A DNA stretch of 64,000 nucleotides from an uncultured Draconibacterium sp. (GCF_963675585.1 NZ_OY776414.1:3637001-3701000); one strand, 5' to 3'; shown: positions 10,101-19,943, counted from the stretch's first letter. Notes: generated from the letters alone by a model not told the origin. Translations and numbers: made by a program.

Positions 10101-10857
10101 AGCGGTGTTCCAAATAACCTGAGGTACCTAAGTTCCACTCCGTAAATCCCGGAGCATAAAAAAACAAACACTCTTCTCCGCCATTTTGGTTGCTCCAAAC
10201 AGCACATTGCTCCAAATCGTCATAAACAATATTTGCCGGATTTTCGGGCAAAAGCGTACCTCCGCTTCCAAACACACCCACTTGCGACGGATTTGAGAAT
10301 CCCCATTCAGATAATTTTGAGTAGGGTATTTTATATATTCCTTTTCCCGAAGTACTTATTTTTACCCATTTACCTGAACTCAATACAGATTGGCTTTTCC
10401 ATTCCATTTCTGCAGTGGCAGTTTTCTGCACAAGAGGAATTTTTTTCAATTCGAAACTCTTTAAACGGTATATTTTGCCGTCTTGCTGTTTTAATGGAAT
10501 AATTTTTAATTCCACTTTAAACGAATTGGCTGATTTTAACTTGTGTGTTGAAATCTGAATGTCCTCTGCTATTTCATTTCTGTACAATAGCGTTTGACTG
10601 GACTCTAGCTTCTCAAAAACCGGTTTTTCAATTACAAAGCGAAACGATTGTCCACTATTGTCAAGCGGATATAAACGTGTATAAACAGGCAATTCATTGG
10701 GTGAATCAATCAGGTTTGCATTTTCAAAAGATACAAAAGCATCACCTTCGGCAAGTCCTGTACTTTCAGACCATTTGAGGGTAATAATTTCCTTTTGAAC
10801 ATCATCAACCGAAAATCCAACCAGAATTACAAAAAGCAGGAATATATATTTTTTCAT
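7129..10857 (-). CDS. porU: Type IX secretion sortase PorU (C25 peptidase)
   Basis: PorU is the cell-surface cysteine peptidase that removes the C-terminal signal of type IX cargo and attaches it to the surface. The 1242-aa protein has a signal peptide, a long beta-rich N-terminal half, and a gingipain-like C25 domain at about residues 535-900. The catalytic pair is visible as His758 (NYTGHANEKY) and Cys792 (FVTATCEFSRFD). The C-terminus (NYPNPVSEYTYF ... SGIYIYRAIV ... GKMIIAR) is itself a type IX CTD-like Ig fold, as in other PorU proteins. It is transcribed towards porV. Confidence 0.95.
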   Translation of the reverse strand: MKKYIFLLFVILVGFSVDDVQKEIITLKWSESTGLAEGDAFVSFENANLIDSPNELPVYTRLYPLDNSGQSFRFVIEKPVFEKLESSQTLLYRNEIAEDIQISTHKLKSANSFKVELKIIPLKQQDGKIYRLKSFELKKIPLVQKTATAEMEWKSQSVLSSGKWVKISTSGKGIYKIPYSKLSEWGFSNPSQVGVFGSGGTLLPENPANIVYDDLEQCAVWSNQNGGEECLFFYAPGFTEWNLGTSGYLEHRSNDYTQIGYFFLGEVGSAQKSVPLLDEITSSATHSTSTFDEVSLIENELVNILPLGSGKQWFGEKYLKGSTRNYSFTINDVDDTESAYLKINAAARSYLTSNMQITSGSTTVGTLAFSKISTEDTYGLYASEKNSRYPLSAANGNLSLSVLYNASNSSAEAWFDYFELNYRRILKAGDIAVFFRDKETAGTGNIVEFSIENGSTATKVFDVSNVNNLTEVPAKLEGSTLTVKCAADELKEYALFNTNGTFKEPTFVKDVENQNLHALSTPEFLIISHANFMSSAEELAAFHREYDGMLVEVVDAEQVYNEFSSGSKNATGIRNFIKMFYDRGSTLKYVLLMGDGSYDNKNIDPGRNSFIPTYQSSNSLSPLYSFVTDDYFVMLDADESVYNGAIDLGIGRIPASTAYEAQLVVDKVKRYYEPEALGDWRNVLCFIGDDEDGGLHMRQSEEIADSINKNHNEFITDKIYFDAYVQETTPAGERYPDVNAAINKRVKDGVLILNYTGHANEKYLAHEQVLTISDINSWSNTNQLPIFVTATCEFSRFDADETSAGEYVLLNPSGGGIGLFSTTRVVFSSANFKLSKSFYNFIFEQDQNGEHYRMGDVMRLAKTNINTATNKRNFCLFSDPALKLSYPKYRVVTSTINQEDASQEPETLGSLQKVTITGQVTDFFGTKLNDFNGEIVPTVFDKEVEMETLGNGGENPIQFTVQENVIYKGLASVKNGDFTFSFVVPKDISYNIGTGKIVYYADNGDEDAHGVFDNFYLGGSGSDITDNQGPDIQLFMDSEDFQSGDKTSKNPTLLAFLSDENGINTVGTGIGHDITAILDNDYSNVIVLNKYYQAEKDDFTKGSLQYPIRDLAEGMHTLRLKAWDVANNSSEVEIEFEVSGDFIINEISNYPNPVSEYTYFVLSHNQSDATFTAIFDIYNQNGQRVDQFQTDVGSNGNNSNPIRWDLSEAGVKLTSGIYIYRAIVQNSDGVIASKSGKMIIAR

Positions 10858-11034
10858 TCGTTACAAATTGTTTGCAGCCAACATGAGCATAAGTCATAAA
10901 ACAACTAAAAATTTCAGACTTTTGCCAGTTTCATACACTTTCAGTATTAGTAATTCATTTTAAAACGACCACAAAAAACAAATATTGTCGTACTTTGTAT
11001 TTTATAAACGAAGCACAGTTTGTGGCACTGACGG

Positions 11035-11042
11035 CAAAGATA
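11035..11042 (-). promoter_or_regulatory. Possible -7 box upstream of porU
   Basis: The minus strand reads TATCTTTG here, matching TAnnTTTG. It would give a leader of about 170 bases before the porU ATG at 10857. No well-spaced -33 element is visible, so this is tentative. Confidence 0.35.
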
Positions 11043-11112
11043 TCAACATCCTTTTAAATAAAACTTCAATAAATATTAAAAAGGCTAAACAATAAGAATT
11101 GAACAAATTAGT

Positions 11113-11120
11113 TATATTTG
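11113..11120 (+). promoter_or_regulatory. -7 promoter box for gldJ
   Basis: TATATTTG matches the Bacteroidota -7 box and lies 25 bp before the gldJ ATG at 11146. A -33 TTTG is not obvious. Confidence 0.5.
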
Positions 11121-11145
11121 TGACGACGAGAAAATTTATGAGAAT

Positions 11146-12600
11146 ATGAATTTGAATAAACTGAAACCATTATTCATTGTAATTATAGCCGCGCTAGTAT
11201 CGAGCTGCGGTTTATTTGGTAAAGGCGGAGGCGAATCTTCCCGCACAACTGGCTGGGAATACAATGCTGAAGAGACTGGAAACATTCCCAATGTATCGGG
11301 TTACGAACAGGAAACCGGACCTGGATTAGTTTTTGTTCAAGGTGGTACCTTTACCATGGGCCGTGTTGAGCAGGATGTAATGTATCGTAATGATAATTAT
11401 CCACGCAGGGTTACTGTTGCTTCTTTTTATCTGGATGAAACAGAAGTATCGAACCAGGATTACCGCGAGTTCACACACTGGACAAGCAGAGTTTATCCGG
11501 GTGACAATGCAAAAGTAAAAGCAATAACCCCTGATTCCAGTGTTTGGAGAGTAAAATTAGCCTACAACGAACCTTATGTAAACAACTACTTCAGACATCC
11601 GGCATATTCGGAATATCCTGTTGTTGGTGTTACCTGGGAACAGGCTGAAGCATATTGTGCATGGCGTACAGACAGGGTTAATGAACAAGTGCTTGTTGAA
11701 AAAGGTATTCTTGCCCACGACAATACACAAGCCGGGCAAAATGTTTATACCACAACAACTTACCTTACCGGATTATATGAAGGTACAACTGGCGAAAAAC
11801 CGGTTGAAAATCCGGATGGTACAACCAGAAAACCAAAATGGGAAGATGGAATTTTATTACCAAATTATCGTCTACCAACTGAAGCAGAGTGGGAATATGC
11901 TGCATACGGGTTAATTGGCAACGTGGATGGAGAATTGCTTACCGACCGTAAAATTTATCCATGGAATGGTTCTTACTTGCGCGAAGACAGTAAGAAAAAC
12001 AAAGGACGCATGAAAGCGAACTTTGTTCGCGGACGAGGAGATATGATGGGTATTGCAGGCGCATTAAACGATAACGCTGATATTTCTGCACCTGTTTTCT
12101 CATACGAACCAAACGATTATAATTTATATTGTATGTCGGGTAACGTAAACGAATGGGTAGCTGACGTTTATCGACCAATGTCCCTCAACGATGTGGAAGA
12201 ATTTAATCCATTCAGAGGAAACGTAATTACAGAATATCGTCGTGATGCAAACGGATTACTGGTACGCAATGAGTATGGTGAATTAATTAAAGACACACTT
12301 GCTAACATGGACTACAGAAACGTTAGGGATGGAGATTCAGACTCGCAAGTGATTGAAGGAGATGACTGGAATGCAACAAAAAATAACGGAACAGATGGTA
12401 TGTACATTCAGGACGATCGTCCGGGAGCTTACTCTTCGTTAATTAGCGACGAAGTAAGAGTTTACAAAGGAGGTTCGTGGCAAGACCGCCCTTATTGGAT
12501 GGTTCCGGGAACACGCAGATATTTGGAACAGACAAAAGCTCAAAGAGATTTGGGATTCCGTTGTGCAATGACTCGCGTAGGAAGTCCTGAAGGATTTTAA
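11146..12600 (+). CDS. gldJ: GldJ-like gliding/type IX secretion lipoprotein (FGE-sulfatase fold)
   Basis: The 484-aa lipoprotein (LVSSCGLFGKG) carries a formylglycine-generating-enzyme-like SUMF1 domain: FVQGGTFTMGRVEQD, VASFYLDETEVSNQDYREF, YPVVGVTWEQAEAYCAWR, RLPTEAEWEYAA, and a C-terminal VYKGGSWQDRPYWMVPGTRRYLEQ ... LGFRCAM. GldJ and its paralogue GldK have this fold but a structural role in the type IX/gliding apparatus rather than enzyme activity. GldJ is preferred over GldK because of the gene order porV-porU-gldJ-murF, which I recall from F. johnsoniae. It is divergent from porU. Confidence 0.75.
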   Translation: MNLNKLKPLFIVIIAALVSSCGLFGKGGGESSRTTGWEYNAEETGNIPNVSGYEQETGPGLVFVQGGTFTMGRVEQDVMYRNDNYPRRVTVASFYLDETEVSNQDYREFTHWTSRVYPGDNAKVKAITPDSSVWRVKLAYNEPYVNNYFRHPAYSEYPVVGVTWEQAEAYCAWRTDRVNEQVLVEKGILAHDNTQAGQNVYTTTTYLTGLYEGTTGEKPVENPDGTTRKPKWEDGILLPNYRLPTEAEWEYAAYGLIGNVDGELLTDRKIYPWNGSYLREDSKKNKGRMKANFVRGRGDMMGIAGALNDNADISAPVFSYEPNDYNLYCMSGNVNEWVADVYRPMSLNDVEEFNPFRGNVITEYRRDANGLLVRNEYGELIKDTLANMDYRNVRDGDSDSQVIEGDDWNATKNNGTDGMYIQDDRPGAYSSLISDEVRVYKGGSWQDRPYWMVPGTRRYLEQTKAQRDLGFRCAMTRVGSPEGF

Positions 12601-12621
12601 ATAAAAAGAAATTAAATAATG

Positions 12622-12654
12622 AAAGCTTCGTATTGTAGAAACGAAGCTTTTTTT
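12622..12654 (+). terminator. Intrinsic terminator after gldJ
   Basis: AAAGCTTCG pairs with CGAAGCTTT across an 11-base loop, followed by a T-run. Confidence 0.85.
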
Positions 12655-12682
12655 ATGCCAAATTGTATCGTATTTTTGAAGT

Positions 12683-13978
12683 ATGATGAGCACCGAAGAA
12701 CTTTACAAGATATTCCTGAACTACCCGGTTATTTCAACCGACAGCAGAAAAATTGAAAAAGGGAGCCTGTTTTTTGCCCTAAAAGGTGAAAATTTTAATG
12801 GCAACAAATATGCAGCTGACGCCATTTCCAAAGGTGCTGCTTATTCAATAATCGACGAAGAGGATTACCACATTGGAGAAAACACCATTTTGGTAAATAA
12901 TGTACTAAAAGCCTTGCAAAAACTTGCCAACTACCACCGGAAACAATTGCGCATTCCGATTCTTGGAATTACCGGAACAAACGGTAAAACAACCACAAAG
13001 GAACTAATTGCCTCGGTTTTGGCTAAAAAGTTTTTGGTCTCCTTTACGCAGGGAAACCTGAATAACCACATTGGAGTGCCCTTAACATTATTGGCCATGA
13101 ACTCAGAAACAGAGTTTGGAGTGGTGGAAATGGGTGCAAATCATCCGGGAGAAATAGCAGAACTTTGTAAAATTGCAGATCCTGATTATGGCATCATTAC
13201 AAACATCGGGCAAGCTCATTTAGAAGGATTTGGCTCGTTTGATGGTGTGAAAAGAACCAAAAGCGAACTTTATAAATACATCCGTTCAAAAGGTGGAACT
13301 ATTTTTTACAATTCAGATAATCCGATACTCGCTGAATTAAACAAAGAAATTAAAAATAAAATATCGTACGGCAGAAAAGATGCATCGTTTATTGGGGAGC
13401 CAATTCAAAGTCCCCCTTTTATTCATGTTAAAGCCAACTTCGAAAAAGGTGTTTTATACTTAAACAGCAACTTAATTGGCGATTTTAATTTTGAGAACAT
13501 TTTGGCTGCTGCCTGCATCGCAAATTATTTCAAGGTTGATCCGCTAAAAATTCAAATGGCAATTAAAGCTTATCATCCTACAAACAACCGGTCTCAACTG
13601 ATACAAAAAGGCAAATTGAAAATTATTATGGATGCATACAATGCCAATCCTACCAGCATGAGTGCATCGATCGCCAGTTTTTTGAGAAATCTATCGGGAG
13701 ATAATTATATGATTTTGGGCGATATGCTTGAACTTGGCGAATATTCTGCAGCGGAGCACGCAAAAATAATAGAACTGATTCCTGAAAGTATTACAAAAAA
13801 CACTTTCCTGGTTGGAAACGAGTTTTCAAAAGCCGGAGAAAGACACGCAATTAAAACGTTTATGAGCGTTTCCGAACTTAACCTGTACTTAGCCGAAAAT
13901 CCAATAAAAAACGGGAACCTTTTAATAAAAGGCTCCCGCGGTATTCAGCTTGAAAAAATTCTTGAAATCCTTAATTAG
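12683..13978 (+). CDS. murF: UDP-N-acetylmuramoyl-tripeptide--D-alanyl-D-alanine ligase
   Basis: MurF adds D-Ala-D-Ala to the UDP-MurNAc-tripeptide, the last cytoplasmic step of peptidoglycan precursor synthesis. The 431-aa protein has the Mur-ligase N-terminal domain (STDSRKIEKGSLFFALKGENFNG), the ATP loop ITGTNGKTTTK at about residues 95-105, the central motif VVEMGANHPGEI, and DAYNANPTSM with LGDMLELG in the C-terminal domain. ATG at 12683 or 12686 are both possible. Its 3' end overlaps the convergent thioredoxin gene by eight bases. Confidence 0.97.
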   Translation: MMSTEELYKIFLNYPVISTDSRKIEKGSLFFALKGENFNGNKYAADAISKGAAYSIIDEEDYHIGENTILVNNVLKALQKLANYHRKQLRIPILGITGTNGKTTTKELIASVLAKKFLVSFTQGNLNNHIGVPLTLLAMNSETEFGVVEMGANHPGEIAELCKIADPDYGIITNIGQAHLEGFGSFDGVKRTKSELYKYIRSKGGTIFYNSDNPILAELNKEIKNKISYGRKDASFIGEPIQSPPFIHVKANFEKGVLYLNSNLIGDFNFENILAAACIANYFKVDPLKIQMAIKAYHPTNNRSQLIQKGKLKIIMDAYNANPTSMSASIASFLRNLSGDNYMILGDMLELGEYSAAEHAKIIELIPESITKNTFLVGNEFSKAGERHAIKTFMSVSELNLYLAENPIKNGNLLIKGSRGIQLEKILEILN

Positions 13979-14339
13979 CAGGTTTTTCTACTTTTAAAAC
14001 GTCAGCAATGGCTTTTTCAAAAGTTGATTTTGGTAGTGCTCCCATTGCCATTTGTGGTTGTCCATCCTGTGGAACAAACAGTAAAGAAGGAATACTTTGT
14101 ACACCAAACATACCTGCAAGTTCTTGCTGATCTTCGGTATTGATTTTATAAATTACAATGCTGTCGCCGTATTCACTCTGTAACTCTTCCAAAACAGGAG
14201 CTACCATTTTACATGGTCCACACCAATCAGCATAAAAATCAATCAAACAAGGTTTTGTACCTTCGTATTTCCAATCCTTGTTTACCTCAAAATTAAAAAC
14301 TTTCTCTTTAAATGTTTCTTTTGTCAAATGTTCTAACAT
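13971..14339 (-). CDS. trxA: Thioredoxin
   Basis: This is a classic 122-aa thioredoxin: CLIDFYADWCGPCKMVAPVLEEL with the redox Cys40/Cys43, and the cis-Pro loop GVQSIPSLLF. It reduces cytoplasmic protein disulfides. It lacks a signal peptide. It is monocistronic and convergent with murF (eight-base overlap). The symbol is given by family; other thioredoxins probably exist in the genome. Confidence 0.9.
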   Translation of the reverse strand: MLEHLTKETFKEKVFNFEVNKDWKYEGTKPCLIDFYADWCGPCKMVAPVLEELQSEYGDSIVIYKINTEDQQELAGMFGVQSIPSLLFVPQDGQPQMAMGALPKSTFEKAIADVLKVEKPAN

Positions 14340-14450
14340 GATTCTATATTTTTAAATAATTACATATTCATATATCTACATTTGTAGATACCAAAAACAA
14401 TACCACCTTTTTCATTACACAAGTTACTACATATTTCTACTAAATAATTG

Positions 14451-14458
14451 TAATTTTG
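14451..14458 (+). promoter_or_regulatory. Possible -7 box before the nucleotidyltransferase gene
   Basis: TAATTTTG fits TAnnTTTG and lies 57 bp before the ATG at 14516. No -33 match was found at the right distance. Confidence 0.35.
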
Positions 14459-14515
14459 TCACGATTTTTTTCACAATTGGCAGAAAACAACAAAATTGCC
14501 CTACGATTTTGACAG

Positions 14516-15925
14516 ATGAAGAATAACCTGAGACTCAAAATATTTCATGAAATTGCAGCCGTTGCAGACCGCTTACAAATGAAAACATATGTTATTGGTG
14601 GTTACGTGCGTGATCTTCAATTAAAACGTCCCTCTAAAGACATTGATATTGTTACAATTGGCAGTGGTATTGACTTGGCCAATGAAGTGGCAAAAAGTTT
14701 AAACCCACGGCCCAAAGTTAGTATTTTCAAAAACTTTGGTACCGCCATGCTCAAATATAAAGATTTGGAAGTGGAATTTGTTGGTGCCCGCAAAGAATCG
14801 TATCAACGAAACTCCAGGAAACCAATAGTTGAAAACGGCACTCTGGAAGACGACCAAAACCGAAGAGACTTTACCATTAATGCATTGGCACTTAGTCTTA
14901 ACAAATCGAATTTTGGCGAGCTACTCGATCCATTTAATGGAATTGATGATTTGGAAAACAAAATTATTCGAACTCCGCTGGATCCTGACATCACATTTTC
15001 CGATGATCCTTTACGAATAATGCGCGCCATTCGTTTTGCGACTCAACTTAACTTCGGGATTGAAGAAGAAACCCTAAAAGCAATCGCACGAAATAAGGAG
15101 CGAATCAAAATAATTTCAGCCGAAAGAGTTATTGACGAGCTGAACAAGATAATGATGTCGCAAAAGCCATCTAAAGGGTTTAAACTTTTGGAAGAAACAG
15201 GTATATTAGAAATAATCTTCCCCGAATTGCAAAAGATGAAAGGTGTTGAACGTGTTAAAGGTATCGGGCACAAGGATAATTTCTACCATACTCTGGAAGT
15301 ACTCGACCGCATTGTTCCGAACACCGATAACCTCTGGTTGCGTTGGTCGGCTTTGCTCCACGATATTGCAAAACCGGCAACAAAAAAATACATAGAAGGT
15401 CAGGGCTGGACTTTTCACGCGCATAATTTTGTAGGCGTTAAAATGATTCCCAAAATTTTCAGAAGGATGAAATTGCCTTTGAATGAGAAAATGAAATACG
15501 TTCAAAAGATGGTTCAGCTGCACATGCGCCCCATTGTGCTCTCTGAGGATATTGTAACCGACTCTGCCGTACGACGCCTTCTTTTTGAGGCGGGCGACGA
15601 TATTGATGATCTTATGACACTTTGTGAAGCAGATATCACGTCTAAAAATGCGGACAAAGTAAAACGCTACATGAAGAATTTTAAAGTGGTGCGTCAAAAG
15701 TTAAAAGAGATTGAAGAAAAAGATGCCGTGCGGAATTTTCAGCCACCGGTTGACGGCGAATTAATAATGAAAATCTTTGACCTAACTCCGTGTCGTGAAG
15801 TTGGATTAATTAAAGATGCGATAAAAGATGCAATACTGGACGGTGAAATCCACAACAATTACGACGAAGCTTTTGCATTTATGATGAAAAAAGCAGAAGA
15901 ATTGGGACTTGAGAGAAAGGTCTAA
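14516..15925 (+). CDS. CCA tRNA nucleotidyltransferase / poly(A) polymerase family with HD domain
   Basis: The 469-aa protein has the class II nucleotidyltransferase head: [19 protein letters not shown] (GGxVRD and DxD metal site), then DFTINALAL and [12 protein letters not shown], and a C-terminal HD phosphohydrolase domain ([18 protein letters not shown]). The family adds CCA to tRNA 3' ends or poly(A) tails; bacterial members with an HD domain in Bacteroidota are usually CCA-adding enzymes. Its end overlaps the convergent phosphatase gene by four bases. Confidence 0.9.
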   Translation: MKNNLRLKIFHEIAAVADRLQMKTYVIGGYVRDLQLKRPSKDIDIVTIGSGIDLANEVAKSLNPRPKVSIFKNFGTAMLKYKDLEVEFVGARKESYQRNSRKPIVENGTLEDDQNRRDFTINALALSLNKSNFGELLDPFNGIDDLENKIIRTPLDPDITFSDDPLRIMRAIRFATQLNFGIEEETLKAIARNKERIKIISAERVIDELNKIMMSQKPSKGFKLLEETGILEIIFPELQKMKGVERVKGIGHKDNFYHTLEVLDRIVPNTDNLWLRWSALLHDIAKPATKKYIEGQGWTFHAHNFVGVKMIPKIFRRMKLPLNEKMKYVQKMVQLHMRPIVLSEDIVTDSAVRRLLFEAGDDIDDLMTLCEADITSKNADKVKRYMKNFKVVRQKLKEIEEKDAVRNFQPPVDGELIMKIFDLTPCREVGLIKDAIKDAILDGEIHNNYDEAFAFMMKKAEELGLERKV

Positions 15926-16947
15926 TGCACCTTTAACTTCAGTTTTACCGGCAGGTGATCACTAAAACCACCGTTGTATTTATAGCCGTTGTACGTACGT
16001 TTTGGTTTTAATCCTCCATTTGATGCGTCCGTTTCCAAAAGAAAAGGCAAGTTGCAGATTTCTGCCCAGGAAGTTTCGGTATATAAACCAGTAGCTGATG
16101 TTAGCAAAGCTCCGGAAACAATTATCTGATCGAAAATAAACCACTGCGATTGGTATTTTAACGTTCCTGTGTTGTTCCCTATCCATTCTCCCGACAGATT
16201 ATACAATTGAGTATTCAGAACTTTATTATCAAGAAATTCTGAATTCAAATACTTTCTGATACTCTCATCGTTGGGCTGATCGTTAAAATCGCCCAAAATG
16301 ATCACCTTTGAATTTATATTTTCATTTAATAACAAATCAATTTTTGATCGTAACAACTGCGCTGCCTCATTTCTCAAGTCTCTTGTTTCCATAACTCCAG
16401 AGTAACGCGAAGGCCAGTGATTTACAAAAACATGCAAGGTGTCAATCCCATCAACTACACCTTCTACATACAATATTTCCCGCGTATTCAATATCTTATT
16501 ATTGTTCTGAACGAATGGATAATACTCGTATTTTAATGGATAAAACAAATCCGATTGATAAAGTAGTGCCACATCAATACCTCTGGAGTCGGGCGACTCT
16601 TTATGTATTATTTTATAATCAGCAGGAGTTAAAGAGGTTTCATTAACGAGCTTTTCAAGCACATATCTGTTCTCTATTTCGCATAAACCGATAAGCACAG
16701 GAAGTTCCCATCCTGATGAACCAACTATTGCTTTAGCCGTATTCTGAAGTTTATTGCTGAGCTTCTTGTAATTCCAATGTCTTTCTCCCTCAAAGGTAAA
16801 TTCGTCGTCATTTGTTAATGAGTCATTCTCAACGTCGAATAAATTTTCAACATTGTAAAATAATACCGAATACTCAAGATCATTTTTTTGTGCCCGGGTA
16901 TTTAGAAAAAGAAAAAGAAGAATAATGAAACTGAAACTAGTTTTCAT
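15922..16947 (-). CDS. Secreted endonuclease/exonuclease/phosphatase family protein
   Basis: The 341-aa protein has a signal peptide ([14 protein letters not shown]) and EEP-fold motifs: [40 protein letters not shown] and [11 protein letters not shown], which carry the Asp, Asn and His metal and catalytic residues. It could be an extracytoplasmic nuclease or phosphodiesterase; the substrate is not visible. Its start overlaps the end of the upstream beta-helix lipoprotein by 11 bases, so the two are coupled. Confidence 0.9.
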   Translation of the reverse strand: MKTSFSFIILLFLFLNTRAQKNDLEYSVLFYNVENLFDVENDSLTNDDEFTFEGERHWNYKKLSNKLQNTAKAIVGSSGWELPVLIGLCEIENRYVLEKLVNETSLTPADYKIIHKESPDSRGIDVALLYQSDLFYPLKYEYYPFVQNNNKILNTREILYVEGVVDGIDTLHVFVNHWPSRYSGVMETRDLRNEAAQLLRSKIDLLLNENINSKVIILGDFNDQPNDESIRKYLNSEFLDNKVLNTQLYNLSGEWIGNNTGTLKYQSQWFIFDQIIVSGALLTSATGLYTETSWAEICNLPFLLETDASNGGLKPKRTYNGYKYNGGFSDHLPVKLKLKVH

Positions 16948-18388
16948 CTTGTTTTACGATACGTTCGTACGCCCCCAAATCAGGGCCATCATCACCAATG
17001 CGGCTTTTATTTAGAAGATCGATTGGAAATAGTTTTGAATATTCAGTATTTCCAACATTGATCGCCGCTGATAAAGTATCCAAAGCGTAATTAAAATGTT
17101 CATAAGGATCGACAAATCGTGGATTATAATCAGGACCTTTCCAAACATTTACATAATGATCTTTATTGCTTGTATTAAGGGTATCCGGAACCTGAAGTAT
17201 ACAATGATCGAAAAGGTAGTTAAATACATTCTCTCCATTATTTCCCAACTCAAGTTCATTTTCAACATTCCCGTAAATTATGCTGTTTGTAAATGTCGCT
17301 TTTGTCAGGTCTCCGTTAAACGATATTTTACTTCCGTCTGAACCTTCAACAACAAGCACATTCGATAAAACAAGTGAGGCAGAACTCCTAACCTTAGAAC
17401 TGTAATTTCCCCAGTAATTTGCTATCGTGGTATGATAAAATTCGTATTCTCCACCCACCAGAAGTGCTGCTGCATAATACCCACAATTAGCAATAACATT
17501 GTTGTACCCGTATATTTTCGATTTCATGGCAAACACACCTGCGTAGGCCATATTTTCAATCTTCGAATTACTTAACTCCACATTTGCAAATCCATCATTT
17601 TCAATGGTTCCAACCTGCAAACCGATATTCGCATTTTTAATGGTCACGAAGTTCAAAACGTTATCGTGACTACCGGAATACAAAACTACCCCATTCCATT
17701 GATCAGGAATATTTGCGTACGACGGTTCCAATCTGTCGGCCAGAAAATGTATCTGATTTTGAAAATCACCTTCGGCAATTAAAGTTCCACGCACATATAA
17801 ACCTGCGTCTTTGTGAAAGTATACTTTGGTTCCAGGCTCAATGGTTAATGTAGAAGTACTGTCAACATATGCATAATCATACACCAGATAAGGTTTTTCT
17901 GCTGTCCAGGTTGTGGTTTCCAAAACCTCCCCTTTTATCAACTTAAAATCCTGACCGTAGGCAATTAAATTAACTGTTTGAAAATTGGTGTTGGTAGTAA
18001 ACTCAATTGAGTCTTGCACAACCATTGGAGAATTTTGCCCCGTTGGATCGATGGTAACTTCAACAAAAATATAGATACTATCCTTGGCAGGAACTTCCAG
18101 TTCATACACTTCGTTTCCAACTATTCCATTTACATTCAATCTGAAATTTGAGATATCCCCTCCAACAAGTCTGACACGCGAAATCAGAACATCCTCGTCG
18201 TAAGGATTTCGAACAGTAAATCGTTGAGTTGTGGAGCCAATTGTAGTAAAAATTGTATCGAAAGTAATGGTATCTACCGAAAACTGTAATTGGGCATTTG
18301 TGGACGACAAATAGCTTTCATCCTCGCATGAAAACAGCGAGATAAAAATTGCAGCCACCGCCAATATTTGAAGTAGATATTTGTACAA
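16937..18388 (-). CDS. Beta-helix lipoprotein of unknown function
   Basis: The 483-aa protein has a lipoprotein signal (ISLFSCEDE). The first 150 residues look like Ig-like strands (TFDTIFTTIGSTTQRFTVRNP); the rest is a parallel beta-helix with Asn-rich turns (GTKVYFHKDAGLYVRGTLIAEG, NVELSNSKIENMAYAG). It ends with DDGPDLGAYER, a common tail of Bacteroidota surface beta-helix proteins. It may bind or cleave glycans; no catalytic residues can be assigned. It follows the symporter gene by 102 bp. Confidence 0.8.
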   Translation of the reverse strand: MYKYLLQILAVAAIFISLFSCEDESYLSSTNAQLQFSVDTITFDTIFTTIGSTTQRFTVRNPYDEDVLISRVRLVGGDISNFRLNVNGIVGNEVYELEVPAKDSIYIFVEVTIDPTGQNSPMVVQDSIEFTTNTNFQTVNLIAYGQDFKLIKGEVLETTTWTAEKPYLVYDYAYVDSTSTLTIEPGTKVYFHKDAGLYVRGTLIAEGDFQNQIHFLADRLEPSYANIPDQWNGVVLYSGSHDNVLNFVTIKNANIGLQVGTIENDGFANVELSNSKIENMAYAGVFAMKSKIYGYNNVIANCGYYAAALLVGGEYEFYHTTIANYWGNYSSKVRSSASLVLSNVLVVEGSDGSKISFNGDLTKATFTNSIIYGNVENELELGNNGENVFNYLFDHCILQVPDTLNTSNKDHYVNVWKGPDYNPRFVDPYEHFNYALDTLSAAINVGNTEYSKLFPIDLLNKSRIGDDGPDLGAYERIVKQDEN

Positions 18389-18490
18389 CTTAGTATGTTT
18401 TTAAAAATTATAACGTCACATTCCATCCGTTATTTTACAAATATAAAAAATCAATTTACAATTTTTAACATTTATTTACAGTCACAGCTA

Positions 18491-19936
18491 TTATTCAGCA
18501 TGTTTTTTAGAAATAAGTAACAATCCGAGAATGGTAATTAGTCCATTTACGATAAGAAGTTCAAAGCCAAAGCGATATCCGTTAAACAGTATTTCTGAAT
18601 ATTCTGAGATAAAATAACAGATTACAGGTGCTGAAATTCCAATCCATGGAACCCACTTATCATTCACTTTTCGCTTAGTATACATTCCAAAAATGAAAAG
18701 CCCTAAAATAGGTCCGTAAGTATAACCAGCCACTTTAAATACCGCCACTACAATACTCTCGTTATTTATAGCTTTAAAAGCTAAAATCACAACAATCAGC
18801 AGGATTGAAAAAAGCAGGTGCGAGCCCATTTTAATTCGTTGTCGTTTCTTTTCATCAAACCGTTCAATTTTCAGAAAATCGACACTGAATGATGTTGTTA
18901 ATGCCGTTAATGCCGAATCGGCACTGGAATAAGCCGCCGCTGTAATACCCAGCAAAAATGCGACTCCTACGGGCAATCCAAAATGATGCAATGCCAAAAG
19001 CGGATATAAATCATCGGTGCTTTCCGGAATGGCTATGCCGTTTTTTTCAGCAAAAATATAAAGCAGAACGCCCAAACCTAAAAATAAAAATACCGTTACT
19101 AAAAACGAGAGACTAAATACCAGCATATTTTTTTGAGCCTCCTTTTTGTTTTTACAGGTCAGGTTTTTTTGCATCATATCCTGATCCATTCCTACCATTA
19201 CGATGGTAATAAACATCCCGGCTAAAAACTGCTTAAAAAAGTTATTTCCCGAACGCCAGTCCCAAAAGAATATTTGTGAATTCTGATCCTGTGTAATTTC
19301 TTTAACTAAAGCTCCAAAATTTAAATCAAGACTTTTTGCAATGGACACGATTGTAAAAATTACGGCACTTACCAAAAAAAGCGTTTGTAACGTATCTGTC
19401 CAAACTATGGTTTTAATGCCACCCCGGAATGTATACACCCAAATCAGCCCAATGGTAACAATCACAGTTAAATAAAAAGGAATATTAAATGCATCGAAAA
19501 AGGCAATCTGCAAAACACCTGCCACCAAAAACAAACGAAATGCAGCTCCAATTAATTTTGAAATCAGAAAGAAAAAAGAGCCTGTTTTATAAGATCGTGG
19601 GCCAAATCGTTGATCTAAAAAAGAATAAATAGATACAAGATTTAGTTTGTAATACAAGGGAAGCAAAATACCGGCAACCAACCAGTAACCAACAATATTT
19701 CCAAAAACAAATTGCAAATACGAGAAGGCAGAATTACCGACTTCTCCGGGAACCGAAATAAAAGTAACTCCCGACAATGTTGCTCCAACCATTCCGAATG
19801 CCACCAAATACCATGGCGATTTTCGGTTAGCTGTAAAAAAAGCCTGAGTATCGGCGTTTCGCGATGTCAACCACGAAATACCAACCAAAACAAAAAAATA
19901 GCCTAAAACAATTCCTAAAACGAGGTATGGATTCAT
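18491..19936 (-). CDS. Sodium:solute symporter family transporter
   Basis: The 481-aa inner-membrane protein is of the SSS/SLC5 family, with about 13 hydrophobic segments, the N-terminal TSRNADTQAFFTANRKSPWYLVAFGMVGATLSGVTF region cut here only for description, and the QTLFLVSAVIF segment that follows WTDTL. Its start is 8 bp from the end of the NamZ-like gene. That placement suggests import of N-acetylmuramic acid or another peptidoglycan sugar, by analogy with the MurT transporter of Tannerella forsythia (recalled; inference). Confidence 0.9.
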   Translation of the reverse strand: MNPYLVLGIVLGYFFVLVGISWLTSRNADTQAFFTANRKSPWYLVAFGMVGATLSGVTFISVPGEVGNSAFSYLQFVFGNIVGYWLVAGILLPLYYKLNLVSIYSFLDQRFGPRSYKTGSFFFLISKLIGAAFRLFLVAGVLQIAFFDAFNIPFYLTVIVTIGLIWVYTFRGGIKTIVWTDTLQTLFLVSAVIFTIVSIAKSLDLNFGALVKEITQDQNSQIFFWDWRSGNNFFKQFLAGMFITIVMVGMDQDMMQKNLTCKNKKEAQKNMLVFSLSFLVTVFLFLGLGVLLYIFAEKNGIAIPESTDDLYPLLALHHFGLPVGVAFLLGITAAAYSSADSALTALTTSFSVDFLKIERFDEKKRQRIKMGSHLLFSILLIVVILAFKAINNESIVVAVFKVAGYTYGPILGLFIFGMYTKRKVNDKWVPWIGISAPVICYFISEYSEILFNGYRFGFELLIVNGLITILGLLLISKKHAE

Positions 19937-19943
19937 AAGTCAA

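Noticed and set aside
11146-12600. Formylglycine-generating enzyme for the sulfatase at 38270
   Set aside because: Gene order with porU/porV and the lipoprotein form fit GldJ; I did not see the catalytic cysteines expected of an active FGE.
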